A stretch of DNA of 64,000 nucleotides from NCBI RefSeq assembly GCF_030819175.1, contig NZ_JAUTBJ010000002.1, positions 2,800,001-2,864,000 of the forward strand. Direction: 5' to 3'. The notes beneath the pieces are model-generated. The model saw nothing but the letters and a program-made list of their open reading frames with translations, was not told the origin of the DNA and searched no databases. The DNA is from Sphingomonas sp. SORGH_AS_0879 (GTDB taxonomy: Bacteria > Pseudomonadota > Alphaproteobacteria > Sphingomonadales > Sphingomonadaceae). The translations under genes and the position numbers were made by a program. Of the stretch, positions 9,766-18,025 are shown in pieces; positions within the stretch are counted from its first letter, which is position 1, and every line of letters begins with the position of its first letter.

Positions 9766-10319
9766 TTGCCCAGGATTTCCTTTTCCTTGGCCGCCGCCGC
9801 CGCATCCAGCTCGGCGATGGTGGCGTCGGTCAGCTTCTGAACTTCGGTTTCGTGGCGCTTGCGCTCGTCCTCGCCGAACACGCCCTTCTTCTCGTCGGTC
9901 TTCAGGCTATCCATGCCGTCGCGACGGACATTGCGGACCGCGATACGCGCGCTCTCGGCATATTTGTTCGCCAGCTTGGCCAGTTCCTTGCGGCGCTCCT
10001 CGGTCAGGTCGGGGATCGGCAGGCGCAGCGTCTGGCCGTCATTGATCGGGTTGAGGCCCAGCCCGGCCGAACGGATCGCCTTTTCGACCGAGGACACGTT
10101 CGACTTGTCCCACACCTGCACCGACAACATGCGCGGTTCCGGCGCGGAAACGGTCGCGACCTGGTTCAACGGCATGTGGCTGCCATAGACCTCGACGGTG
10201 ACCGGATCGAGCAGAGCCGTCGACGCACGGCCGGTACGCAGGCCGTTCAGGTCGTGCTTCAGCGACTCGACCGCGCCCTGCATACGGCGCTCGAGGTCGG
10301 ACTTGTCATAGGCTGCCAT
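9762..10319 (-). CDS. frr: Ribosome recycling factor
   Basis: 185-residue cytoplasmic factor that, with EF-G, splits post-termination ribosomes. The protein matches RRF along its length: [20 protein letters not shown] near the N-terminus, the helix-hinge [35 protein letters not shown], and a charged C-terminal helix. It begins 3 bp after the pyrH stop and is coupled to uppS by a 4-bp overlap. Confidence 0.98.
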   Translation of the reverse strand: MAAYDKSDLERRMQGAVESLKHDLNGLRTGRASTALLDPVTVEVYGSHMPLNQVATVSAPEPRMLSVQVWDKSNVSSVEKAIRSAGLGLNPINDGQTLRLPIPDLTEERRKELAKLANKYAESARIAVRNVRRDGMDSLKTDEKKGVFGEDERKRHETEVQKLTDATIAELDAAAAAKEKEILGK

Positions 10320-10322
10320 GAA

Positions 10323-11048
10323 TTACGCTCCTTGGTTCTGGACGATCGTCGACACGCCTTCGCCGGCGAGCACGGCACCGAAATTGCCATGTTCGCGGAT
10401 ATTGAAGACGACGATCGGAATATTGTTGTCACGGCACAGCGCGATGGCCGAGGCGTCCATGACCTTCAGGTCGTCGGACAGGACCTTGGAATAGCTGACC
10501 GTGTCATAGCGGGTGGCGGTCGGCACCTTCTTGGGGTCGGCGTCGTACACGCCATCGACGCTGGTGCCCTTGAACAGCGCGTCGCACTTCATCTCCGCGG
10601 CACGCAGCGCGGCGCCGCTGTCGGTGGTGAAGAAGGGCGAACCCACGCCCGCCGCGAAGATCACCACGCGGCCCTTTTCCAGATGCCGCTCGGCGCGGCG
10701 ACGGATGAAGGGCTCGCAGACGCTCGCCATCGGGATCGCCGACTGAACCCGCGTGTCGACGCCGATCTGCTCGAGCGCGTTCTGCACCGCCAGCGCGTTC
10801 ATCACCGTCGCCAACATGCCCATATAGTCGGCGGTCGCCCGCTCGAACCCCTTGGCCGCCGCCGACAGGCCACGGAAGATGTTGCCGCCACCGACCACGA
10901 TGCACAGCTCATAACCCTGGGCCCGCACATCGGCGATCTCCTGCGCCACGCGCGCGGTGATCTCGGGCGAGATGGCCAGCCCGCCCTCACCCATCAGGAC
11001 CTCGCCCGAGAGTTTCAGCAGGATTCGTTTAAAGCGCGGGGTCGTCAT
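10323..11048 (-). CDS. pyrH: UMP kinase
   Basis: Phosphorylates UMP to UDP; hexameric cytoplasmic amino-acid-kinase-fold enzyme. From ATG 11048 the protein is 241 residues, the family norm, and begins [20 protein letters not shown], with GGGNIFRG, the uridylate-binding region [20 protein letters not shown], and [10 protein letters not shown]. The frame is open about 120 bp further upstream, but that part is unlike UMP kinase and would span the predicted promoter. It is the first gene of the operon running through fabZ. Confidence 0.97.
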   Translation of the reverse strand: MTTPRFKRILLKLSGEVLMGEGGLAISPEITARVAQEIADVRAQGYELCIVVGGGNIFRGLSAAAKGFERATADYMGMLATVMNALAVQNALEQIGVDTRVQSAIPMASVCEPFIRRRAERHLEKGRVVIFAAGVGSPFFTTDSGAALRAAEMKCDALFKGTSVDGVYDADPKKVPTATRYDTVSYSKVLSDDLKVMDASAIALCRDNNIPIVVFNIREHGNFGAVLAGEGVSTIVQNQGA

Positions 11049-11082
11049 CGTTTCTCGGATCTTGGTGATGAAAGTGGCGCGG

Positions 11083-11111
11083 ACCTTAGGCGGCGACCGG
11101 GCTACGGGCAA
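11083..11111 (-). promoter_or_regulatory. Promoter of the pyrH-fabZ operon
   Basis: Minus-strand TTGCCC (11111-11106) and TAAGGT (11088-11083) are separated by 17 bp, placing the start of transcription about 28 nt before pyrH. The boxes closely resemble those in front of rpsB (TTGCTA, 17 bp, TAAGGG). Predicted from pattern only. Confidence 0.6.
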
Positions 11112-11225
11112 CCACGCAGCGGCAGGTTGCGGGGATTTTCGTGGGACATGCGTCGGATATCCACCACCCACAGACCACGTCCGGCTTGGCGAATATAGAG
11201 AGGAAAGCCTTATTCCCCCAACCGC

Positions 11226-11300
11226 CGTTCAGGCTGAGCGAAGTCGAAGCCCATGGAGATGCGTTCACCCCTTGCCCTTCGACTTCGCTCAGGGCGAACG
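11226..11300. repeat. Inverted pair of a short sphingomonad-type intergenic repeat
   Basis: Two 24-bp arms, at 11226-11249 and 11277-11300, are inverted near-copies sharing CTGAGCGAAGTCGAAG and a CGTTC outer end, with a 27-bp spacer. They lie in the 350-bp gap between tsf and pyrH, which otherwise holds the pyrH promoter and a terminator-like hairpin; I see no gene in it. I recall this core as a widely dispersed intergenic repeat in sphingomonads. Confidence 0.75.
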
Positions 11301-11329
11301 GAGTTTGGACGGGCCACCCCACACGCAAA

Positions 11330-11359
11330 GGGAGCGGCCACCATGCGGCAACCGCTCCC
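11330..11359 (-). terminator. Probable terminator of rpsB-tsf
   Basis: An 8-bp perfect stem (GGGAGCGG/CCGCTCCC) with a 14-base loop lies 40 bp downstream of the tsf stop. On the minus strand it is followed by only three T, so termination may be partial or assisted. Confidence 0.5.
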
Positions 11360-11398
11360 CTATCACCTTGACCGTCCCGTCAAAGGACAGCGCAGGAA

Positions 11399-12334
11399 TT
11401 ACGCCTTCTGCGGAACGCCCGAAGCCGCAGCCACCTCGGCCGCGAAGTCCGACGCTTCCTTCTCGATGCCCTCGCCCAGCTGGAAGCGGACATAGTCCAC
11501 CAGCTTGATCTCGGCACCGGCGTCCTTGCCGGCCTTCGCCACGACGTCGCTGATCTTGGTCTTGCCGTCGATCACGAACAGCTGGCTGACCAGCGCGTGC
11601 TCCTTGCGGTACTTGGCGATCGAGCCTTCGACCATCTTGGCGATGATGTCGGCGGGCTTGCCCGATTCGGCGGCCTTCTCGGTCGCGATCGCGCGCTCAC
11701 GCTCGATCTCGGCCTCGTCCAGGTCTTCCTCGTTCAGCGCCTTGGGGAAGGCGGCGGCGATGTGCATCGCGAGCTGACGGCCGAGTGACTGGAGCGTCTC
11801 ATCGGCGGCTTCCGACTCCAGTGCGACCAGCACGCCGATCTTGCCCATGCCCGGCGCCTGCTGGTTGTGGACATAGGACACGACCGCGCCCTTCGACACT
11901 TCGAGGCGCTTGGCGCGACGCAGCGACTGGTTCTCACCGATGGTGGCGACGTTGTTGGTCAGCACTTCGGCGACAGTGCCGCCCTGCGGCATCGCCTGGT
12001 TCTTCAGCGCCTCGATATCGTCGCCGGACTTCAGCGCGATCGCGGTCACGTCGCGGACGAACGCCTGGAACTGGTCGTTCTTGGCGACGAAGTCGGTTTC
12101 CGAGTTCACTTCGACGGCGGCGCCGACGGTGCCGTTGGTGGCGACGCCGACCAGGCCTTCAGCGGCGGTACGGCTCGACTTCTTCTGCGCGGCCGCGAGG
12201 CCCTTCGTGCGCAGCCAGTCCAGCGCGGCGTCCATGTCGCCATTCGCCTCGGCCAGCGCCTTCTTGCAGTCCATCATGCCCGCGCCGCTCTTTTCGCGCA
12301 GGTCCTTGACCATCGCTGCGGTGATATCGGCCAT
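11399..12334 (-). CDS. tsf: Elongation factor Ts
   Basis: Guanine nucleotide exchange factor for EF-Tu, cytoplasmic, 311 residues. The N-terminal UBA-like region [29 protein letters not shown], the core [18 protein letters not shown], and the C-terminal [13 protein letters not shown] module are all present. The second dimerisation-domain half ([18 protein letters not shown]) is also intact. It follows rpsB in the usual order, with a 160-bp spacer that contains two hairpins. Confidence 0.98.
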   Translation of the reverse strand: MADITAAMVKDLREKSGAGMMDCKKALAEANGDMDAALDWLRTKGLAAAQKKSSRTAAEGLVGVATNGTVGAAVEVNSETDFVAKNDQFQAFVRDVTAIALKSGDDIEALKNQAMPQGGTVAEVLTNNVATIGENQSLRRAKRLEVSKGAVVSYVHNQQAPGMGKIGVLVALESEAADETLQSLGRQLAMHIAAAFPKALNEEDLDEAEIERERAIATEKAAESGKPADIIAKMVEGSIAKYRKEHALVSQLFVIDGKTKISDVVAKAGKDAGAEIKLVDYVRFQLGEGIEKEASDFAAEVAAASGVPQKA

Positions 12335-12370
12335 TGTCTCAATCCTCTGTCTGAAAAGGGGGATGCGGGT

Positions 12371-12420
12371 AGGGCCGCCCCATCGGAGGCGGCCCTTAGC
12401 ACGGCTTGCATGTCAAGCCG
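12371..12420 (-). promoter_or_regulatory. Two tandem hairpins in the rpsB-tsf spacer
   Basis: A 9-bp perfect stem (AGGGCCGCC/GGCGGCCCT, 12371-12396, 8-base loop) and a 7-bp perfect stem (CGGCTTG/CAAGCCG, 12402-12420, 5-base loop) lie next to each other between the rpsB stop and the tsf start. Neither is followed by a T run, so they could be RNA-processing or stabilising structures or a weak attenuator that sets the S2 to EF-Ts ratio. Confidence 0.55.
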
Positions 12421-12494
12421 ATGTCACCGACCGAAGGGTTGCCCCGTCCGGTCGACGATCGCCCCGCCCGCACCGCGGGGCATGTTCCACGCGA

Positions 12495-13304
12495 TTATGC
12501 GTCGATCTGGCGCTCGGCCTCGACGGCCTGCTCGGCGACTTCGGTCGGCGCGACGGTCAGCGCTTCCTCGACGGGCGGCTCGGCCATCGCACCGAAGTCG
12601 GTGCCGCTGCGGCGCTGCTGCTCGTTATTGCCACGGGTCGCGGCGATCGCCACGGCCTCGCAGTACAGGCGGATCGCGCGGCTGGCGTCGTCATTCGCCG
12701 GAACCGGGAAGGCGATGCCGTCGGGCGAGACGTTCGAATCGAGAATCGCGACCACGGGGATGCCCAGCGTGTTGGCTTCCTTGATCGCCAGCTCTTCCTT
12801 GTTGGCATCGATCACGAACATGACGTCGGGCACGCCGCCCATGTCGCGGATGCCGCCCAGCGACAGTTCGAGCTTGTCGCGCTCGCGGGTCAGGTTCAGC
12901 ACTTCCTTCTTGGTCAGGCCGTGCGTGTCGCCCGAAAGCTGCTCTTCGAGAGTCTTGAGGCGCTTGATCGAGTTCGAGATCGTCTTCCAGTTGGTGAGCA
13001 TGCCGCCCAGCCAGCGATGGTTGACGAAGTGCTGGCCCGCACGGCGAGCGGCCTCGGCGACCGGCTCCTGCGCCTGGCGCTTGGTGCCGACGAACAGGAC
13101 CTTGCCACCGCCCGCGACGGTCGAGCTGATGAACTCCAGAGCGCGCGCGAAGAGCGGCACGGTCTGCGACAGGTCGAGGATGTGGACGCCGTTGCGGTCG
13201 CCGAAGATGTAGGGCTTCATCTTCGGGTTCCAGCGGTGGGTCTGGTGGCCGAAGTGCGCGCCGGTTTCGACCAGCTGCTGCATGGTGACGACGGGTGCCG
13301 CCAT
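12495..13304 (-). CDS. rpsB: Small ribosomal subunit protein S2
   Basis: 30S protein S2, 269 residues from ATG 13304. The start follows a strong ribosome binding site (GGAAGGA, 8 nt upstream) and the protein begins [20 protein letters not shown], with [13 protein letters not shown] and [11 protein letters not shown] as family signatures, and [12 protein letters not shown] near residue 185. The last 45 residues are an acidic, Ala/Glu-rich extension longer than in E. coli S2, which is common in alphaproteobacteria. The longer open frame upstream overlaps the leader and is not used. Confidence 0.97.
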   Translation of the reverse strand: MAAPVVTMQQLVETGAHFGHQTHRWNPKMKPYIFGDRNGVHILDLSQTVPLFARALEFISSTVAGGGKVLFVGTKRQAQEPVAEAARRAGQHFVNHRWLGGMLTNWKTISNSIKRLKTLEEQLSGDTHGLTKKEVLNLTRERDKLELSLGGIRDMGGVPDVMFVIDANKEELAIKEANTLGIPVVAILDSNVSPDGIAFPVPANDDASRAIRLYCEAVAIAATRGNNEQQRRSGTDFGAMAEPPVEEALTVAPTEVAEQAVEAERQIDA

Positions 13305-13407
13305 AAGATAATTCCTTCCGGTTAGTCCTCTGGGAAGCGGATGACGCGGCGGGCGAAGCCCATGCGCACCGAAATATGATGCTTCCCATGCGGTGTTGAG
13401 GGGCGCG

Positions 13408-13436
13408 CCCTTAGCCCAGCCGAAACGCGATAGCAA
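13408..13436 (-). promoter_or_regulatory. Promoter of rpsB-tsf
   Basis: Minus-strand TTGCTA (13436-13431) and TAAGGG (13413-13408) are spaced 17 bp apart, about 100 bp before rpsB, leaving a leader long enough for autoregulation by S2. Same style as the pyrH promoter. Confidence 0.65.
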
Positions 13437-13471
13437 GCGCCATACGCCGTTCGCATTTGTTCCAACGCCGC

Positions 13472-13500
13472 TTGACACAGGAACAACAGCGGAACATAAA
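13472..13500 (+). promoter_or_regulatory. Plus-strand promoter overlapped by a LexA-like box
   Basis: TTGACA (13472-13477) and CATAAA (13495-13500) are spaced 17 bp apart and point toward the small membrane protein gene at 13673. Between them, at 13481-13495, is GAAC-N7-GAAC, the reverse complement of the alphaproteobacterial LexA box GTTC-N7-GTTC, so a bound repressor would cover the promoter. The 368-bp gap between rpsB and the small gene (13305-13672) holds only this and the rpsB promoter. Confidence 0.45.
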
Positions 13501-13672
13501 GAGGCCGCAAGGGAGAACAGACCTTGATTGCGGTGAATCGCTATCGAAACATCGCGAAATTGGCACCGTTCGACCTGCTGTCACGAGGGCAGCGACGGAA
13601 CTGATCAAAATTTTCAATGGTTACGATCCGGTTAATAGGCCGGACCGTAGCGGACGGCAGGAGGCGGGCATC

Positions 13673-13912
13673 ATGATGATCGTGGTGAGTGTTCTGGTTT
13701 TCATGGGCGCGCTGATCGCCGCTATTGGTACCATTGTCATGATGATCGCGCCACAATGGCGTCGCATCCTTCATCTGGCCACCGGCCATGTCGAACCGGC
13801 CTTCACGCCGCTCGCGACCCTGGTCGTCGCCGAGCGTCGTATTGCGGTCAGGCGCTGGGCGGCGAGTTCGCCGGTCCCTTCGTCGCTGGCACGCCGCCGC
13901 GCTGCCGCTTGA
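13673..13912 (+). CDS. Small single-pass membrane protein of unknown function
   Basis: 79-residue protein starting at ATG 13673 behind an excellent ribosome binding site (AGGAGG, 8 nt upstream). Residues 1-26 are a hydrophobic membrane segment (MMIVVSVLVFMGALIAAIGT and on), and the rest is basic, with several arginines, probably cytoplasmic. I do not recognise the family. The 3' end overlaps the end of pssA, which lies on the other strand, by 65 bp. An upstream in-frame start at 13457 is open but lacks a ribosome binding site and would cross the promoter. A LexA-like box about 180 bp upstream suggests damage-inducible control, reminiscent of the small SOS-induced membrane division inhibitors of Caulobacter (SidA); that parallel is inference only. 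Confidence 0.55.
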   Translation: MMIVVSVLVFMGALIAAIGTIVMMIAPQWRRILHLATGHVEPAFTPLATLVVAERRIAVRRWAASSPVPSSLARRRAAA

Positions 13913-14675
13913 GCCGGGCATAGGCCAGCATCGTGAAGGGTATGCTGATCAGATAGGCGAGGCACAGCGCGGTCAGGGCATGCCACGGTGCTGAGATCAA
14001 CGCGACGCCGACGAGTACGATGATCGCCAGCGCCTCGAACCGGACATGGCGGCGCAGGCGGAACGAGGTCCAGGATAAGGTCGCCAGGCTCGACACCATG
14101 AGCAGTGCCACGAAAGCGACCCAGGGCGCCACGAGATAGGGTGAGGCGAAAATAGGCTCGCCCGTCCAGAACCACAGATAGAGCGGCAACATGGCCAGCC
14201 CGGCCCCGGCGGGAGCCGGGACACCGGTGAAGAAGCCCGCCGTCTTGCGTGGCTGGTCGGTCACATCGAGTTGCGAGTTGAACCGCGCCAGTCGCAGCGC
14301 GCAGAATACCGCCTGAAGCACCGCGCAAATCCAACCGATCCGCGGCAGATGCTCCAGCGACCAGAGATAGAGGATCAGTGCGGGCGCCACGCCGAAGGAA
14401 ATGGCGTCGGACAGGGAATCGAGTTCCGCCCCGAACCGGCTTTCCCCGCGCAGCAACCGGGCGATGCGACCATCCAGCCCGTCGAGCACGGCGGCGACCA
14501 TGATCATCGTCACCGCCGCTTCCCAGGAGCCGGCGATGGCGAACTTCACGCCGGTCAGACCGGAAACCAGCGCCAGCGCCGTCACCGCATTGGGCGCGAT
14601 CGCGCGCAATGGAAGCCCTCTGGGGGGCAGGCCGTCGGTCGAGGCGCGACGCGCGAAGCGGGGGGAAATGGCCAT
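13848..14675 (-). CDS. pssA: CDP-diacylglycerol-serine O-phosphatidyltransferase
   Basis: Inner membrane enzyme that joins CDP-diacylglycerol and serine into phosphatidylserine. The CDP-alcohol phosphatidyltransferase motif DG-x2-AR-x8-G-x3-D-x3-D is complete at about residues 66-90 (DGRIARLL then GAELDSLSD), and several membrane segments follow. The length of 275 residues is normal for the type II membrane family. It lies 12 bp downstream of psd on the same strand, so the two steps from CDP-diacylglycerol to phosphatidylethanolamine are encoded together. Confidence 0.97.
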   Translation of the reverse strand: MAISPRFARRASTDGLPPRGLPLRAIAPNAVTALALVSGLTGVKFAIAGSWEAAVTMIMVAAVLDGLDGRIARLLRGESRFGAELDSLSDAISFGVAPALILYLWSLEHLPRIGWICAVLQAVFCALRLARFNSQLDVTDQPRKTAGFFTGVPAPAGAGLAMLPLYLWFWTGEPIFASPYLVAPWVAFVALLMVSSLATLSWTSFRLRRHVRFEALAIIVLVGVALISAPWHALTALCLAYLISIPFTMLAYARLKRQRGGVPATKGPANSPPSA

Positions 14676-14687
14676 GCCGCTAAAGGC

Positions 14688-15410
14688 TTATTGGGCGATG
14701 CCGCTCATCGGCTTGCCGCCGACACGGCCCAGCACCGTTTCCCCGGCGACCGAGCGCTGACCCAGGCAAACCTGCGGCGTGACGTCGTCGGGCAGATAGA
14801 CGTCGACCCGGCTGCCGAAGCGGATCAGGCCGACCCGCTGGCCGGCCGCGACCATGTCCCCAGGCTTCACGAAGCCGACGATGCGCCGCGCGACCAGCCC
14901 TGCAATCTGGGTGAAGCCGATCTTGCGACCGTCGCGCCCTTCGACCACGAAATGCTGGCGCTCATTCTCGTCCGACGCCTTGTCGAGATCGGCGTTGAGG
15001 AACTTGCCGGAGATATAGACGACCTGACGGATCACGCCCGCCACGGGCGTCCGATTGATATGCACGTCGAACACCGACATGAAGATCGACACGCGCACCA
15101 GCGGCGCCTCGCCCAGTTCGCCGACCAGCTCACGCGGGATCGGCACGCGCTGGATCATCGTGACCAGGCCATCGGCGGGCGCGACGATCAGGTCGTCGCC
15201 CTGGGGCGTGGTGCGGATCGGATCGCGGAAAAAGGCCGCGATCCAGATGCACAGGCCGACAAAGGGCCAGAACAGCACCTTGGTGACCAGCGTCGCGAGC
15301 AGGGTCAGGCCCGCCCCGATCAGCACATATTTGCGCCCTTCGGGATGGACGGCGGGAAAGCGCCACTTGACGGTGGTGGTCGCGATGGGAGGCTTTTCGA
15401 GCGAAGGCAT
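14688..15410 (-). CDS. psd: Phosphatidylserine decarboxylase proenzyme
   Basis: Pyruvoyl-dependent membrane-associated enzyme that makes phosphatidylethanolamine from phosphatidylserine. The 240-residue form is the short (Psd-B like) type. [12 protein letters not shown] near residue 198 contains the Gly-Ser self-cleavage site that generates the pyruvoyl group. A membrane segment lies near residues 24-60 ([20 protein letters not shown]), and [17 protein letters not shown] is the conserved core. First gene of the psd-pssA unit, divergent from icd. Confidence 0.96.
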   Translation of the reverse strand: MPSLEKPPIATTTVKWRFPAVHPEGRKYVLIGAGLTLLATLVTKVLFWPFVGLCIWIAAFFRDPIRTTPQGDDLIVAPADGLVTMIQRVPIPRELVGELGEAPLVRVSIFMSVFDVHINRTPVAGVIRQVVYISGKFLNADLDKASDENERQHFVVEGRDGRKIGFTQIAGLVARRIVGFVKPGDMVAAGQRVGLIRFGSRVDVYLPDDVTPQVCLGQRSVAGETVLGRVGGKPMSGIAQ

Positions 15411-15489
15411 TAGGCCTGTCTACCGGTCCGCCGGCCATCGCACAATGATTTCGGTTCACCCCGGCTCCGCCAGCCCGCGCCACAGGTGG

Positions 15490-15518
15490 TTGATCCGCCG
15501 CGCCCCCTCCCCTAGACG
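15490..15518 (+). promoter_or_regulatory. Candidate icd promoter
   Basis: TTGATC (15490-15495) and TAGACG (15513-15518) are spaced 17 bp apart, about 35 bp before the icd start. The -10 box is a poor match to consensus. Confidence 0.4.
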
Positions 15519-15552
15519 CATGCCCAAACCTGCCAATCTGAAGGATGCGCAT

Positions 15553-16773
15553 ATGGCGAAGATCAAGGTGAACACGCCCGTCGTGGAGATCGACGGCGAC
15601 GAAATGACCCGGATCATCTGGGAATGGATTCGCGAACGCCTGATCAAGCCGTATCTCGACATCGAGCTGGCCTATTTCGACCTGTCGGTCCAGAATCGCG
15701 ACGCCACCAGCGACCAGATCACGATCGACAGCGCCCATGCGACCCAGAAGTACGGCGTCGCGATCAAGTGCGCGACGATCACCCCCGATGAGCAGCGCGT
15801 CGAGGAATTCGGCCTGAAGAAGATGTGGAAGTCGCCCAACGGCACGATCCGCAACATCCTGGGCGGCGTGGTGTTCCGCGAGCCGATCGTCATCAAGAAC
15901 GTCCCCCGCCTCGTTCCGGGCTGGACGCACCCGATCGTCGTCGGCCGCCATGCCTTCGGTGACCAGTATAAGGCGACCGACTTCAAGGTTCCCGGCAAGG
16001 GCAAGCTGACCCTGAAGTGGGAAGGCGAGAATGGCGAGTCGATCGAGGAGGAGGTGTTCGACTTCCCCAGCGCCGGTGTTGCCATGGGCATGTACAATCT
16101 CGACGACTCGATCCGCGACTTCGCGCGCGCCTCGATGAACTATGGCCTGAATCGCGGCTGGCCGGTGTACCTGTCAACCAAGAACACGATCCTGAAGGCC
16201 TATGACGGCCGCTTCAAGGACATCTTCCAGGACGTGTTCGACGCCGAGTTCGCCGAGCAGTTCAAGGCGGCGGGCATCGAATATCAGCATCGCCTGATCG
16301 ACGACATGGTCGCCTCGGCCCTCAAGTGGCACGGCGAGTTCGTCTGGGCCTGCAAGAATTATGACGGCGACGTCCAGTCGGACACGGTAGCGCAGGGCTT
16401 CGGCTCGCTGGGCCTGATGACCTCGGTGCTGATGACCCCGGACGGCAAGACGATCGAGGCGGAAGCGGCGCATGGCACCGTGACCCGTCACTATCGCCAG
16501 CACCAGCAGGGCAAGGCGACCTCGACCAACCCGATCGCCTCGATCTTCGCCTGGACGGGCGGCCTGAAGTATCGCGGGAAGTTCGACAACACGCCGGACG
16601 TGGTGCGCTTCGCCGAGACGCTGGAAAAGGTCTGTATCCAGACCGTCGAGAACGGCCAGATGACCAAGGATCTCGCCATCCTGATCGGCCCGGACCAGCC
16701 CTGGATGACCACCGAGCAGTTCTTCGAGGCGATCCGCGTCAACCTCGAAACCGCGATGGCCGATTGGCAGTAA
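15553..16773 (+). CDS. icd: NADP-dependent isocitrate dehydrogenase, eukaryote-like type
   Basis: TCA-cycle enzyme converting isocitrate to 2-oxoglutarate with NADP in the cytoplasm. From ATG 15553 (GAAGGA about 8 nt upstream) it is 406 residues and begins [20 protein letters not shown], which is the mitochondrial/alphaproteobacterial type II form rather than the E. coli type. The segments [33 protein letters not shown] and [20 protein letters not shown] carry the substrate and cofactor sites. It stands alone between the divergent psd unit and a strong terminator. Confidence 0.98.
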   Translation: MAKIKVNTPVVEIDGDEMTRIIWEWIRERLIKPYLDIELAYFDLSVQNRDATSDQITIDSAHATQKYGVAIKCATITPDEQRVEEFGLKKMWKSPNGTIRNILGGVVFREPIVIKNVPRLVPGWTHPIVVGRHAFGDQYKATDFKVPGKGKLTLKWEGENGESIEEEVFDFPSAGVAMGMYNLDDSIRDFARASMNYGLNRGWPVYLSTKNTILKAYDGRFKDIFQDVFDAEFAEQFKAAGIEYQHRLIDDMVASALKWHGEFVWACKNYDGDVQSDTVAQGFGSLGLMTSVLMTPDGKTIEAEAAHGTVTRHYRQHQQGKATSTNPIASIFAWTGGLKYRGKFDNTPDVVRFAETLEKVCIQTVENGQMTKDLAILIGPDQPWMTTEQFFEAIRVNLETAMADWQ

Positions 16774-16827
16774 GGTCCGTTTCGGTCCGGTCACCGATAG
16801 GCGACCGATCGCGACGCGCGCAATCTG

Positions 16828-16858
16828 GACCCGGGGGGCATGCCTCCCGGGTCTTTTT
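16828..16858 (+). terminator. Intrinsic terminator of icd
   Basis: GACCCGGGGGG pairs with CCTCCCGGGTC (one mismatch, CATG-type loop) and is followed by five T, 55 bp after the icd stop. Confidence 0.9.
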
Positions 16859-16885
16859 GCGTATCGCTCGATCGGGAGACATCGA

Positions 16886-17428
16886 ATGGATCTGGGAAGT
16901 TACAGCTGGCTGACAACCATCGGCACACTGCCGCGCATGGTGTCGGAAACGCTGAAAATCTGGGGCACGGAGGAAGTGCTAGGCGACACAAACAATCCCG
17001 AAATTCTGAAATGGGCTCAGGAAGTCGGCGGCGACGTCGGCAAATCCTACAAGGCCGATTCCACCCCTTGGTGTGGCCTGACTATGGCGCTCGTGGCGCG
17101 CCGCGCGGGCAAGACGCCGCCCGCCGAGCCCCTATGGGCACTTAATTGGCGCAAATTTGGAGAACCCAGCGGCCAGCCCGACCTTGGCGATATCGTCACC
17201 CTCACGCGCAACGGCGGCGGCCATGTCGGACTCTATGTGGGTGAGGACGAAAGCCGCTATCATATACTGGGCGGCAATCAGGGGGACAAAGTATGTATAC
17301 GTCCCTACGCCAAGGAGCGCTTCGTCGAGGCCCGCAAACCGCTCTATATGACCCCGCCTGCGACAGCGGTTCCCATATTGCTGCACGGCGATGGACAGCG
17401 GCCAGCCAATATGGTGGCAACCTTCTAG
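16886..17428 (+). CDS. Phage-like NlpC/P60-CHAP-type cell-wall peptidase (TIGR02594-like)
   Basis: 180-residue protein resembling the TIGR02594 family, small cysteine peptidases found in prophages and gene-transfer elements. A likely catalytic set is visible: Cys63 in STPWCGLTMALVARRAG, His113 in GGHVGLYVGED and Asn131 in LGGNQGD. There is no signal peptide, as expected for a holin-dependent or phage-derived enzyme. The ribosome binding site is good (GGGAGA, 7 nt upstream). The last 35 residues are not part of the family core. Several stretches, such as those around 17140-17300, are AT-richer than the neighbouring genes, consistent with acquisition by transfer. No other phage gene is adjacent, so it is an orphan. 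Confidence 0.7.
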   Translation: MDLGSYSWLTTIGTLPRMVSETLKIWGTEEVLGDTNNPEILKWAQEVGGDVGKSYKADSTPWCGLTMALVARRAGKTPPAEPLWALNWRKFGEPSGQPDLGDIVTLTRNGGGHVGLYVGEDESRYHILGGNQGDKVCIRPYAKERFVEARKPLYMTPPATAVPILLHGDGQRPANMVATF

Positions 17429-17459
17429 CGGCGATCGACGTTCACGCTGACTTTGACGC

Positions 17460-17912
17460 CTATCTGGAGCCGCCCTCGCGCTCCAGATAGGCTATCACAT
17501 CGGCCCGTGCGAGCGGATCGGGCAATCCCGCGAAGGTCATCCTCGTGCCCGGTGCGAAGCGCTGCGGCGAGGTCAGCCAGCGATCCATCGTCGCCCGGTC
17601 CCAATGGCCGCCCGCCCGCATCAAGGCGGCGGTATAGCCGAAGCGATCGCTGCCCCCCGCCACCGGCTTGCCCATGATGGCGTGCAGGTTCGGCCCGGCG
17701 CGATCCAGTTCGCCCTTGCCGATCGTGTGGCAGGCCAGGCATTGCCCGAAGGTCCGCGCCCCCGCATCGGCATCCGCGACCCGCATCAGCGTCTCCAGCG
17801 ACGGATGGGGCCCGGCCTTCTTCAACCGCTCCGCCCGGCCATCGTCCCCGCACCCCGCCAGGAACAGCAGTGACAGCAAAGGCCCGGACAGCGAGAGGCG
17901 ATAATCGATCAT
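17460..17912 (-). CDS. Lipoprotein class I cytochrome c
   Basis: 150-residue exported electron carrier. Residues 1-21 form a lipoprotein signal peptide ending in the lipobox LAGC (Cys21), so the protein is probably membrane-anchored in the periplasm. Heme attaches at Cys58 and Cys61 with His62 as axial ligand (CLACH), and the Met of GTRMTFAG near residue 124 is the likely sixth ligand, in the style of cytochrome c2/c552. Its redox partner is not encoded nearby. It is convergent with the peptidase gene and divergent from the antiporter gene. Confidence 0.9.
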   Translation of the reverse strand: MIDYRLSLSGPLLSLLFLAGCGDDGRAERLKKAGPHPSLETLMRVADADAGARTFGQCLACHTIGKGELDRAGPNLHAIMGKPVAGGSDRFGYTAALMRAGGHWDRATMDRWLTSPQRFAPGTRMTFAGLPDPLARADVIAYLEREGGSR

Positions 17913-18025
17913 CGCCGCCCCCCTATCCCCGCGGCAGCCGCACCGTCAGTGGACCGATCGTCCCATCCCCGTTACGCGCCATTAACGACCTGACAAGGGC
18001 GTCCAAGCCGGGTTAGTGTGTCGCC

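Noticed and set aside
8183..9805. A 540-codon open frame containing cdsA
   Set aside because: The first half is the out-of-frame shadow of uppS; CdsA itself starts at about 9007 or 8950.
12391..12420. TTGACA and TAAGGG on the minus strand as a promoter for tsf alone
   Set aside because: The spacer is only 12 bp, and TTGACA lies inside a perfect hairpin.
13449..13462. GTTC-N6-GTTC as a second LexA box
   Set aside because: The spacer is one base short of the 7 required.
13457..13672. An N-terminal extension of the small membrane protein
   Set aside because: It would start inside the promoter region, has no ribosome binding site and would place the membrane segment in the middle.
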